Positions 1-6,299 of a stretch of DNA of 6,484 bases are shown one piece after another. Source of the stretch: Nostoc sp. CHAB 5715 (GTDB taxonomy: Bacteria > Cyanobacteriota > Cyanobacteriia > Cyanobacteriales > Nostocaceae). A program made the translations under genes and the position numbers. The stretch spans positions 1 through 6,484 of the forward strand of contig NZ_JAIVFR010000381.1 of NCBI RefSeq assembly GCF_020829685.1. Reading direction: 5' to 3'. Below the pieces are notes generated by a model. That model had not been told where the DNA came from and did not search any database. It was given only the letters and a program-made list of their open reading frames with translations. Position 1 is the stretch's first letter. Each line of letters opens with the position of its first letter.

Positions 1-127
1 TGGGGAATAGGGAATGGGGAATAGGAAATTGGGCATTGGGCATCCCTTCGGCTTCGCTCAGGGCAAGTGGGCATTGGGCATTGGTTATTAATTTTTGTCC
101 CTCACTCCCTCACTCCCTCATCTCCCC
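1..127. repeat. Mixed short-repeat region (GGGCATT, GGGAAT and CCCTCACT units)
   Basis: Low-complexity, strand-biased intergenic DNA. Visible are GGGGAATA/GGGAAT variants at 2-25, TTGGGCAT repeats at 28-43 and again at about 69-84, and an 8-nt CCCTCACT unit twice at 99-114 followed by a variant at 115-122. Between the two GGGCATT patches is the segment CCCTTCGGCTTCGCTCAGGG (44-63), a type of dispersed intergenic sequence I associate with Nostoc-like genomes. No gene is supported here; the plus-strand reading frames crossing it simply translate the repeats. Confidence 0.75.
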
Positions 128-301
128 GTGCAGAAAACCCTTCAAAAGAAAAGCAAATATCCGTTGGAACATTGCAATTCATTCCGAGCAATTGGCACAT
201 GGATATTGTCGCTCTCAATTTTTGACTACGGCCTCAGGATCAAGATACTTCAGAATGCTGCCTTGATTCTGGAGCGATCGCTTCAATCTTAAAATTTCAT
301 G
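128..301. other. Unassigned intergenic spacer with one HIP1 site
   Basis: About 170 bp of non-repetitive DNA between the two repeat blocks. It contains one HIP1 octamer (GCGATCGC at 274-281). Short plus-strand frames cross it, but they start inside repeat DNA, have no visible ribosome-binding site and show no recognisable protein motif. I see no RNA gene, terminator or promoter that I can support. It could be a decayed gene fragment, but nothing proves that. Confidence 0.5.
274..281. repeat. HIP1 octamer GCGATCGC
   Basis: This palindromic octamer is highly over-represented in many cyanobacterial genomes. It is one of four in the window; the others are at 1394-1401, 1549-1556 and 1788-1795 inside the kinase gene. 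None is present between 2400 and 6484. Confidence 0.95.
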
Positions 302-343
302 GGGCATTGGGCATTGGGCATTGGGCATTGGGCATTGGGGATT
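302..343. repeat. Heptanucleotide tandem repeat GGGCATT x5 plus one variant
   Basis: Five perfect copies of GGGCATT at 302-336 are followed by one GGGGATT variant at 337-343. The same unit recurs in degenerate form at 28-43 and 69-84. Heptamer tandem repeats of this type match the STRR (short tandemly repeated repetitive) sequences described in heterocystous cyanobacteria. Copy number is expected to vary between strains through slippage. Confidence 0.95.
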
Positions 344-363
344 AGTTAAGACTCATCATTTAA

Positions 364-430
364 CTAATGACTAATGACTAATGACTAATGACTAATGACT
401 AATGACTAATGACTAATGACTAATGACTAA
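364..430. repeat. Heptanucleotide tandem repeat CTAATGA x9
   Basis: Nine perfect, uninterrupted copies of CTAATGA run from 364 to 426, followed by a partial CTAA. This is a second STRR-type heptamer, unrelated in sequence to the GGGCATT block 20 bp away. It lies about 70 bp downstream of the kinase stop codon. Because of its 7-nt period it has stop codons in every plus-strand frame (TAA or TGA in turn), so it is not coding on that strand. Confidence 0.95.
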
Positions 431-501
431 CTATATTGAATCCTGAATCTGTTTTGTAGGATACAAAAATCTAACTTTTGAGGACAATGTGTACCAGGAA
501 A

Positions 502-2331
502 TTAACATCTTTTGGCTGTAGATGGATTTACAAAATCATGTAAATTTTCATCCCAAATGCTGATGTAAATAAAATCACATTTTTGGCGGATAATCTGACC
601 CTTGACTGAGCCATTATTAAAACTAAAATTATCAGACTGACGCTGTTGTACCTGTTTGAGTCCCTGCTTAATTTCTTCAGTGGCTTGCCCACCTAACATT
701 CCATTCAAGGTATCCTCCATTACCTGCGGTTCTACTGATTGGGCAAAAGATACCTCAGTTTGACGTAACACTTTAGAATTACGATCAAATAAGTAGCCAA
801 GGTCAATTTTGTTTGGCACTAGTTTGTAAACGACAGCACGGGTTTTGCCCCATGCACCTCTTAAATCTTGATTTGGTTTGCCAAGGGTAGCTTCTACGGC
901 GCTTCTTGGTGTACCTGTAGGAAATGCGGGAACACTTTGGCTACTAGTCGTGGCAGCTAATTTACTAAGCGGCTGATTATTTTTCAGTGGTGCTGAAGGC
1001 GCTTCTGGTGTAGGAGGTGCAATATTCTCTGGTTCTGGCTGTGGTGTGGATACTACTGGCGCTGGAGTATCTGAAATTACAGGTTCCCTCTCTGGCTGTG
1101 GTATAGATACAACTGGGGGATTAAAGGTGGGCAAAGGATCGGGAATTACTCGCCGTCGTGCTGGTGAAGTCGGTACAACTGGGACTGGAGAAGTTTGGGA
1201 AGAAATGGGCGGTTCGGTAAATGCAGGAGTGGGTAAAGATTCTGGCGATGGGGTGGGACTTGTGGCAATGGTTGTTTCTGGTTGTTGCTGACGAGTGATG
1301 TTAGAAATTGCTACTGCACCAAGCAAGCCGCCTATCAGCAAACTAACAACAATCACAGCAGGTTTTTGCCAGTTTCCACCAGAAGAAGACGGTGCGATCG
1401 CAGAATTTTTTAGCGATGAATACAATGCCTGGGTTTGTCGAGTCGATGTAGTAGGAGAAAAAATGACTGTGGGAGTATTTGCAGCTAACTCAGGAGGTAT
1501 ATTATTAACAGACTGTAAAGCGTGTAGCATTTTACTAGCAGTGCTGTAGCGATCGCCAGCATGAGGCTTAATTGCTTGATTGAGTACCGCCGCCAATTTT
1601 GAAGAGACGTTAGGGGCGTGATCTTGCCAAAGTATTTCTCCAGTTTTGAGATCAGTTGGTAATTCTTGGGGGTGTTTGCCAGTCAGCAGATAAATCGCCG
1701 TTAAGCCTAAGCTGTAGATATCAGTGGCGTAAACTGGGCGGCCAACGGCTTGTTCGCTAGGCATATACTCAGGCGTACCAATGACAAGCGATCGCGTCGG
1801 GTATCCTGGAGAACTCACCACTGAACGGATTGTTTCTTTGACTGCACCAAAATCAATCAAAACTGGCTTGCCATCACTAGAACGGAGAATAATGTTCTCA
1901 GGCTTGATATCCCGGTGAATAATGCCTTTGCTGTGGACATAATCTAAAACCCAAAGCAGACTCCAGAGAATTTGCCGAACAGCAGTTTCACTCTCAAATC
2001 CTTTGGCTTCGACAATTTTTGTTAGGGTTTGGCCGTGAATCCATTCTTGGACGAGGTAAAATTGCCCGTTCTCAGAAAAGTAGGCGTAGAGTTTCGGAAT
2101 TTGGTTACTACTTTCACCTAAAAACTCCAAGGTTGCTGCTTCCCGTTCAAACCGTTGTTGGATAAGTTGATAGGCTTGCGGGTCATTATTGGTTATCGGC
2201 TTTAGTTGCTTGATTACACACCGACGACGAGAAGGCATATGGACATCTTCTGCCAGAAAGGTTTCGCCAAACCCACCAGCGCCGATTACCTGGATAACTT
2301 GATAGCGATTGTTTAGCAGGGTTAAAGTCAT
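502..2331 (-). CDS. Membrane-anchored serine/threonine protein kinase, cyanobacterial type
   Basis: A 609-residue Hanks-type kinase that phosphorylates Ser/Thr on target proteins. The kinase domain spans about residues 10-272: Gly-rich loop GAGGFG (17-22), ATP-anchoring Lys41 in CVIK, catalytic loop HRDIKPEN (139-146), DFG (160-162), a MPSE form of the APE motif (190-193), and DIYSLG helix F (204-209). All catalytic residues are present. A single hydrophobic segment follows (about 325-345), then a Pro/Ser/Thr-rich linker (350-450) containing two near-copies of PVVSxPQPE. The C-terminal domain (about 465-609) begins FPTGTPRSAVEATLGKP and has no function I can name. The kinase is expected in the cytosol and the tail across the membrane or in the periplasm. 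The ATG at 2331 is the only sensible start because the fold begins at once (LLNNRYQVIQVIG); no clear Shine-Dalgarno is visible. Substrate and trigger are unknown. Two HIP1 sites inside fit a native gene. Confidence 0.95.
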   Translation of the reverse strand: MTLTLLNNRYQVIQVIGAGGFGETFLAEDVHMPSRRRCVIKQLKPITNNDPQAYQLIQQRFEREAATLEFLGESSNQIPKLYAYFSENGQFYLVQEWIHGQTLTKIVEAKGFESETAVRQILWSLLWVLDYVHSKGIIHRDIKPENIILRSSDGKPVLIDFGAVKETIRSVVSSPGYPTRSLVIGTPEYMPSEQAVGRPVYATDIYSLGLTAIYLLTGKHPQELPTDLKTGEILWQDHAPNVSSKLAAVLNQAIKPHAGDRYSTASKMLHALQSVNNIPPELAANTPTVIFSPTTSTRQTQALYSSLKNSAIAPSSSGGNWQKPAVIVVSLLIGGLLGAVAISNITRQQQPETTIATSPTPSPESLPTPAFTEPPISSQTSPVPVVPTSPARRRVIPDPLPTFNPPVVSIPQPEREPVISDTPAPVVSTPQPEPENIAPPTPEAPSAPLKNNQPLSKLAATTSSQSVPAFPTGTPRSAVEATLGKPNQDLRGAWGKTRAVVYKLVPNKIDLGYLFDRNSKVLRQTEVSFAQSVEPQVMEDTLNGMLGGQATEEIKQGLKQVQQRQSDNFSFNNGSVKGQIIRQKCDFIYISIWDENLHDFVNPSTAKRC

Positions 2332-2339
2332 GAAAAATC

Positions 2340-2379
2340 ACAAGCGTAAACACCGGAGACATTTTGCCTCTGGGCTTGT
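2340..2379 (-). promoter_or_regulatory. Possible stem-loop in the kinase 5' leader
   Basis: Outer arms ACAAGC (2340-2345) and GCTTGT (2374-2379) are perfectly complementary. Inner arms CCGGAG (2353-2358) and CTCTGG (2368-2373) pair with one G-U wobble. A 7-nt bulge lies on one side. The structure ends 8 nt before the kinase start codon, where a ribosome-binding site would be. It could limit translation, but it could also be chance; no Shine-Dalgarno can be seen next to it. Confidence 0.35.
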
Positions 2380-2420
2380 CGTCAGACATCGCCCTTTTCA
2401 AATGTACATCACATGAGTTC

Positions 2421-2429
2421 TTGACACTA
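2421..2429 (-). other. Distal part of IS605-type right end, with TCAA cleavage site
   Basis: On the tnpB strand the nine bases after the intron read TAGTGTCAA. TCAA (2424-2421) equals the right cleavage tetranucleotide of IS608. As I remember it, AGTGTCAA is a common terminus of cyanobacterial IS605-type right ends. Joined to the exon before the intron it gives CCTGAG-TAGTGTCAA, a normal hairpin-linker-cleavage-site arrangement. The boundary is therefore supported from both sides, but the left end cannot be compared. Confidence 0.65.
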
Positions 2430-2431
2430 GT

Positions 2432-2466
2432 AAACTCAACGAGGTTGTCACCAACCCCGTTGGTCT
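2432..2466 (-). ncRNA. Group II intron domain VI with bulged branch-point adenosine
   Basis: The foldable hairpin has AGAC (2466-2463) pairing with GTTT (2435-2432), then C2462-G2437, then AACGGGGTTG (2461-2452) with CAACCTCGTT (2447-2438), closed by a GTGA tetraloop of the GNRA type. The only unpaired base on the 3' side is A2436, the expected lariat branch point. This places the 3' splice site a few bases later, after AC at 2430. Confidence 0.85.
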
Positions 2467-2469
2467 TCA

Positions 2470-2503
2470 AAACCGTGCTTAATAGTTTCCCATTACACGG
2501 CTC
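2470..2503 (-). ncRNA. Group II intron domain V (catalytic core)
   Basis: This is a canonical 34-nt domain V: GAGCCGTGT pairs with GCACGGTTT (9 bp with G-U wobbles), a 2-nt AA bulge, a distal stem AATGG/CTATT, and a GAAA tetraloop. The AGC catalytic triad is at 2502-2500. It starts about 20 nt after the maturase stop codon, the usual spacing. No deviation suggests loss of ribozyme function. Confidence 0.93.
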
Positions 2504-2523
2504 CTCAATGACTCGGCACGTTG

Positions 2524-4323
2524 TCATGTGTACTTCACAACTGAACCATCCTCAGTTGTCTTTTCATCGTGGCAGTGTCTGTGTAATATCTGAAGATTTT
2601 TATATTCGTCTTTGCCTCCCAAAGTTTTGGGGGTTTTGTGGTCAATCTCCAGTACATCCTCCTCTCGAAAGTACATTCTGCAGTGGGTACACTTCCCTTT
2701 TTGTTTCTTTAAGAGTGTTGCCACTCTCAGAGTCGTTTCGGGGTGTTTCCCCATTCTTGAACTCCAGTAAATTAGGTTGCCATCGTAGGGACTGGCATCG
2801 CCTTCGACTTTCACATGACGGATAATCTTTGTTTCCGTGTGTGACTGTAACCGCATCGGGTTTTTACCCTCCTGCCTGGTTGCGAATACCCAATTATCAT
2901 CGCCTATGGTTTGCCAATATTTCTTTGACACCCATCCCCCAGACTTTTGGGGGTGGCGGTGTTGCGCCCAAGCTTTTAGCTTTAGATATATGAGATTATC
3001 TAAGTCAGCAAAGATAACCTTACTTACTGATGTTGAGTAGTAGTTAGACCATCCTATTATTACCGGGTTTAGTCGGCTGATTAACGCCATTTGTGGCGCT
3101 GCTTTATGGTCATCGATGATACTTGCTACTCGGTCGTAATGTATCTTTTGCTTTTCCTTGCTTGGGGTGATGATTGTCTTGAAACCTTGTTTTGAGTCGT
3201 ATTTACTCACTTTCCAATGTCTTATGTTAAAACCGAGAAAATTAAACCCCGGTTTTTCTGACCCATACTCATTTAGAGTGTGAGTTAGACGTGTTTTGTC
3301 AGGCTTCAATTCCAGACCCATGTCTATTAACCATTCAGAGATTATCTCCCTGCATCTTTGGACAACGGTTATGTCTTTATGTAGAATCACAAAGTCATCG
3401 GCGTATCGGATAAATCGGGGGCTTACAAACTTTGTACCTTTTTTGTGGTACCAAGTTTCCCTCATGGTTTGAGACATTTCTGGGAATGCCTTATTTATCC
3501 TTTCTTCCATCCCGTGAAGGGCAATATTAGCTAGTAATGGAGAAATCACCCCACCCTGCGGCGTACCCTCAGATGTTGGAAACAACTGCCCTCCATCCAT
3601 CACCCCCGCTTTTAACCATGCTCGAACTTGTCGGCGGATGGTGGGAGATGTATTTAGTTTTATTAGCAGTGCTTCATGGTCGATGCGGTCGAAGCATTTT
3701 GCGATATCGGCATCCAAAACAAATTTTGGATTTCTATGAATGCTGGAAAATATTGCCTCTCTTGCATCATGACATGAGCGCCCAGGTCTGAACCCGTATG
3801 AGTTAGGTTCAAATCGCGCTTCCCATTCCGGCTCTAATGCCAGTTTGAACAGCGCTTGCAAGGCTCGGTCGTTTATTACGGGAATACCCAGAGGTCGTTT
3901 CTCATCCGTTCCTGGTTTGGGAATCCAAACCCGTCGTGTCGGTTTCACCTTTGAGTTAGGTTTTAATTTGGCAACCAGTATCAAACGTGCTTCTGGGGAT
4001 AGTGATTTAACACCGTCCACTCCTGCTGTCTTTTTTCCCTGGTTATCTTGTGTAACCCGACGAACCGATAAACATTTTGCTGCCCAGGAATTCATCAGCG
4101 TCTTCTGAAGTCTGCGAAATGCTTTGACATCACCACGACGAGATGCTTTGTAAATTCGTTTTTGCAACTTCAAAACACGTCGTTCTAACTTGCGCCAATT
4201 GATGTGTTTCCATTCCACCATCGATTCATTACTCTTTACCTTTCTAATTGGGTTAGTCTTCGTGGGAAGAAAACCGTTTTTATTGGGTTTAGGAGCAATT
4301 TGTCGTGTATTAGACTTTTGCAT
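2524..4323 (-). CDS. ltrA: Group II intron reverse transcriptase/maturase with HNH endonuclease domain
   Basis: A 599-residue multifunctional intron protein that helps the intron RNA fold and splice, cuts target DNA and copies the intron back into it. Domains in order: N-terminal RT-0-like region (about 35-95, HINWRKLERRV), fingers/palm RT (about 100-370) with LDADIAKCFDRIDH (catalytic Asp206), GTPQGGVISPLLANI (253-267) and YADD (307-310), then thumb/maturase domain X (about 390-470, LNPVIIGWSNYYS), DNA-binding linker, and HNH (540-590) with C545xxC548, EIDHK (559-563) and HRHCH (581-585). All key residues are present and the length is full. The ATG at 4323 is preceded by GAGTAGCA, a weak ribosome-binding site. 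It resembles cyanobacterial/chloroplast-like maturases such as those of Thermosynechococcus. It lies in intron domain IV and is probably translated from unspliced precursor RNA. No HIP1 octamer occurs in it. Confidence 0.96.
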   Translation of the reverse strand: MQKSNTRQIAPKPNKNGFLPTKTNPIRKVKSNESMVEWKHINWRKLERRVLKLQKRIYKASRRGDVKAFRRLQKTLMNSWAAKCLSVRRVTQDNQGKKTAGVDGVKSLSPEARLILVAKLKPNSKVKPTRRVWIPKPGTDEKRPLGIPVINDRALQALFKLALEPEWEARFEPNSYGFRPGRSCHDAREAIFSSIHRNPKFVLDADIAKCFDRIDHEALLIKLNTSPTIRRQVRAWLKAGVMDGGQLFPTSEGTPQGGVISPLLANIALHGMEERINKAFPEMSQTMRETWYHKKGTKFVSPRFIRYADDFVILHKDITVVQRCREIISEWLIDMGLELKPDKTRLTHTLNEYGSEKPGFNFLGFNIRHWKVSKYDSKQGFKTIITPSKEKQKIHYDRVASIIDDHKAAPQMALISRLNPVIIGWSNYYSTSVSKVIFADLDNLIYLKLKAWAQHRHPQKSGGWVSKKYWQTIGDDNWVFATRQEGKNPMRLQSHTETKIIRHVKVEGDASPYDGNLIYWSSRMGKHPETTLRVATLLKKQKGKCTHCRMYFREEDVLEIDHKTPKTLGGKDEYKNLQILHRHCHDEKTTEDGSVVKYT

Positions 4324-4947
4324 TGCTACTCATAACTTTACAATCCAAATCACCGTAAGTCCGTCAGCATATCCTTGTCATTACAACAGGGCGTTCGCTT
4401 TTGACTTAATCTTTCCTCTCGTTGCATACGGTTAGCACCTACTCAGTTATCGACCTTGCTGAGGGCAGACGAAAGGTTACTTCGTTCCGAATAACCATTG
4501 TTAGAACCTTTAGAATGATGCTATCCACCGGGTTTATTGGGGGTGCAACTGGTCAAGCTGAGCATTGCCAGCCCCTTTTTATCCTTTGCCTTTTGGCTCC
4601 AACGCATTAAGCCTTATTTCGCTGGTTCTTCATTACGATGGTTCATCGCATCTTTGCTTTCGCTATTCCTGGATTCATGCTCGAAGGGGAACCAGCTTAG
4701 GCTGCCAGTTGTTCCTCCTTTTCATCCCGCTTTACGGATTGATGGCTAGTCGCTACCGTAGGGATAATGCTGTTACCGTTGCACCTACGGAGAGGGGCTT
4801 CTCCTTAGTTTCCTTTGGAGTCACCCTCATGGTTATTCAGTTATCATCTGAGAGAGATTAAAGTGCGAACTCTACCCATTAAGGGTTATCTCTCAAATGT
4901 CACTCATCCCTGAATATTTCTATTCATTTCGAGTGAACGAATCGCAC
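4324..4947 (-). ncRNA. Group II intron domains I-III (5' ribozyme part)
   Basis: There is no gene here; the stretch is structured intron RNA. It opens with GTGCGATTCG at 4947. Helices readable on the minus strand include GAGAGAT with ATCTCTC enclosing ACCC-TTAAT-GGGT (about 4852-4897), CCGTAGG with CCTACGG (about 4754-4791), and GGTTATTCG with CGAAGTAACC (about 4477-4498). Four plus-strand reading frames and parts of others cross the region but are antisense to the ribozyme and have no protein features. The exact domain boundaries and the EBS loops need a covariance-model fold. Confidence 0.85.
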
Positions 4948-4972
4948 CTCAGGTCTAAAGACACTGAGATTC
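4948..4972 (-). other. Proximal part of IS605-type right end: GAAT guide plus T-bulged hairpin
   Basis: On the tnpB strand, GAAT (4972-4969) is followed by a stem in which CTCAG pairs with CTGAG and GTCT with AGAC, with a single unpaired T between the two 5' arm segments. IS200/IS605 TnpA proteins recognise imperfect hairpins with such an extrahelical T, and GAAT is the right guide of IS608. The tnpB stop codon TAG (4957-4955) lies inside the hairpin, so this also belongs to the expected omega-RNA scaffold. The group II intron begins at the next base. Confidence 0.75.
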
Positions 4973-6256
4973 TGCGGACAGAATAGCTTTAGGTAAAACC
5001 CAAAGTCTAACTCTCGCTACGGTTGTCAAAGCCCGTCTACCCAGTAAGCCTAAGTCTAAGCTTAGATTGCTGGCTACTTTTGTTAAAATATTTGCCGCTC
5101 CATTAAGGTCAGCATTAACAATCAGTCCGTTAGCTGACCAATACAATCCACGCTCAATTCGTCTACCTGATGCTTTCCACCATAAAGGCTTTTCGCCGTA
5201 CCTGGGTAGGGAGTCTCCATCTAAGTAACTGGCTTTTGATGTGTAGGATTCTTCAGTCTCTTGATACCTAATTCCGTGCAATTCGCAAAGCTGTTTTAGT
5301 CTGTCTTTAAGTTTGCCTAAAGGCATTTGAACAAACTTTTGATTGTTCAGTCTATCCATGTAAACATTAGATTTAAAGCCTTCATTCCAGCCAATTACTA
5401 ATGTTCCAATACCATATTTGAGACAATGGTCGATAATTAGCTTTGCTGCTTTGTTGATACCGTCGCGCATCTGATGGTTACGTTTACGGGTCACACGGTC
5501 TAACCAGCTATCCCAATACGCTTCTGGCTTACCTTCTGAGCGTGTCGATACTTTCTTGTTCCATAACTGATTCATCGCCTTCATCACACGAGCATCAATC
5601 AACAAGGAATTACCCAATGTATCAACACAAGCTGCTAAATTATCAGCAGTTCCCAGGTCAATAGACAATGCCTGACTTATATCTAGGTCGTGTTTTTGTT
5701 TGGCTAATTCGTAGCAAATCTCAAGGTAAAAAGCGCCATTCTTGGGTAAAATCGTAAACTCTTTGACCTTGGAATAATCAATGTTTGACGGCATTGGTAG
5801 GAAAAATTCAGACACCCCAAACCATCTTCTAACCGTCAGCCCCAAAGAAAATCTAATTTGCCCATTAATTAATGTTGGTCTTTGTCCTCCTGAGTTTGGG
5901 TAGGCGACTTTGAATAACTTTGACCCTTTTAGATAATTAGGTGGTTTTGGTCTGAAATGTAGCTCACCTTTTAAATACAAGTTTCTCAATTCTTTGAAGG
6001 ACTTGAACGCCTCGGCAACTGACATTAAAGTTTGCTGCATTGGTGTAGAAGGCAGAGATTGAGCAACTATTGATTTTGCAATTGATGGTTCAAAAGCTAA
6101 GTCAAATTTGCCAGTTAGCAGCTTATTTGTTTTGAAAAAGATTTGACGTGCAAAATAAACCCCACTATTGTAAAGCTTCCCTGATTGTTGACAAAGATAG
6201 TCTAATAACGCTTTAGTTTCACCATCTGGGTACAGCAAAATTTGCTGAACTCCCAT
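4955..6256 (-). CDS. tnpB: TnpB, IS605 OrfB-family RNA-guided nuclease (noncanonical RuvC-II subtype)
   Basis: A 433-residue protein beginning MGVQQILLYPDGETK, as I recall for the cyanobacterial members of this subfamily. TnpB cuts DNA as directed by an omega-RNA made from its own 3' end plus the transposon right end, which favours retention of the element. The N-terminal half is the RNA/DNA-binding part; RuvC follows: Asp200 in SIDLGTAD (RuvC-I) and Asp383 in NADLNGAANI (RuvC-III). The usual RuvC-II Glu is absent: the equivalent segment is VIGWNEG (287-293), while Glu335/336 in TEESYTSK may replace it. The four-Cys zinc ribbon is also missing, with only one Cys between 289 and 383. The frame continues upstream to a TTG at 6340, but that TTG belongs to a perfect TTGACA -35 box, so the ATG at 6256 is preferred. 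The stop codon lies in the right-end hairpin. No truncation or frameshift is seen. Confidence 0.92.
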   Translation of the reverse strand: MGVQQILLYPDGETKALLDYLCQQSGKLYNSGVYFARQIFFKTNKLLTGKFDLAFEPSIAKSIVAQSLPSTPMQQTLMSVAEAFKSFKELRNLYLKGELHFRPKPPNYLKGSKLFKVAYPNSGGQRPTLINGQIRFSLGLTVRRWFGVSEFFLPMPSNIDYSKVKEFTILPKNGAFYLEICYELAKQKHDLDISQALSIDLGTADNLAACVDTLGNSLLIDARVMKAMNQLWNKKVSTRSEGKPEAYWDSWLDRVTRKRNHQMRDGINKAAKLIIDHCLKYGIGTLVIGWNEGFKSNVYMDRLNNQKFVQMPLGKLKDRLKQLCELHGIRYQETEESYTSKASYLDGDSLPRYGEKPLWWKASGRRIERGLYWSANGLIVNADLNGAANILTKVASNLSLDLGLLGRRALTTVARVRLWVLPKAILSAESQCL

Positions 6257-6299
6257 GTTTTTCTTGTTTTTAACCAATTCAATTGACCAACAGTATTTG

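Larger units (their letters stand above)
2430..4947 (-). mobile_element. Complete group II intron (bacterial, chloroplast-like/IIB-type) with reverse transcriptase
   Basis: A 2518-nt retroelement that can splice as a ribozyme and retro-home. The 5' end is GTGCGATTCG (from 4947), matching the group II GUGYG consensus. Structured domains I-III occupy about 620 nt before the ORF, the maturase ORF fills domain IV, and domains V and VI follow it. The 3' end is TTTAC, with the intron closing in AC at 2430, 6 nt after the bulged branch-point A at 2436. Nothing is visibly truncated, so it may still be active. The last exon bases before it (IBS1 region) are CCTGAG. I could not assign EBS1: CTCAG occurs more than once in the 5' domains, but no full 6-nt partner stands out at a convincing position. 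Confidence 0.92.

Noticed and set aside
36..292. Two plus-strand reading frames of 65-76 codons in the left intergenic region
   Set aside because: They begin in or next to tandem repeats, overlap each other in different frames, lack a ribosome-binding site and contain no recognisable motif.
364..430. CTAATGA array as a CRISPR
   Set aside because: Units are 7 nt, directly adjacent and without spacers, so it is a simple tandem repeat.
2186..2527. Minus-strand 113-codon frame overlapping the kinase start
   Set aside because: It runs through intron domains V and VI, the transposon end and the kinase leader, then out of frame into the kinase gene; it is a chance frame.
2364..2825. Plus-strand 153-codon frame
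   Set aside because: It is antisense to the maturase C-terminus and to ribozyme domains V/VI; the minus-strand protein has clear catalytic motifs while this frame has none.
4863..4867. Plus-strand GTGCG as an intron 5' end
   Set aside because: It is on the wrong strand relative to domain V and the maturase, and lies inside a domain I region; the minus-strand GTGCG at 4947 fits all other features.
4948..4968. Hairpin at the tnpB stop read as a Rho-independent terminator
   Set aside because: No T-run follows on the tnpB strand, and the GAAT flank, bulged T and TCAA across the intron fit a transposon right end better.
5170..5690. TnpB as a nuclease-dead repressor (TldR-like)
   Set aside because: Both RuvC aspartates are intact and a candidate relocated Glu is present, so the sequence alone does not support loss of nuclease activity.
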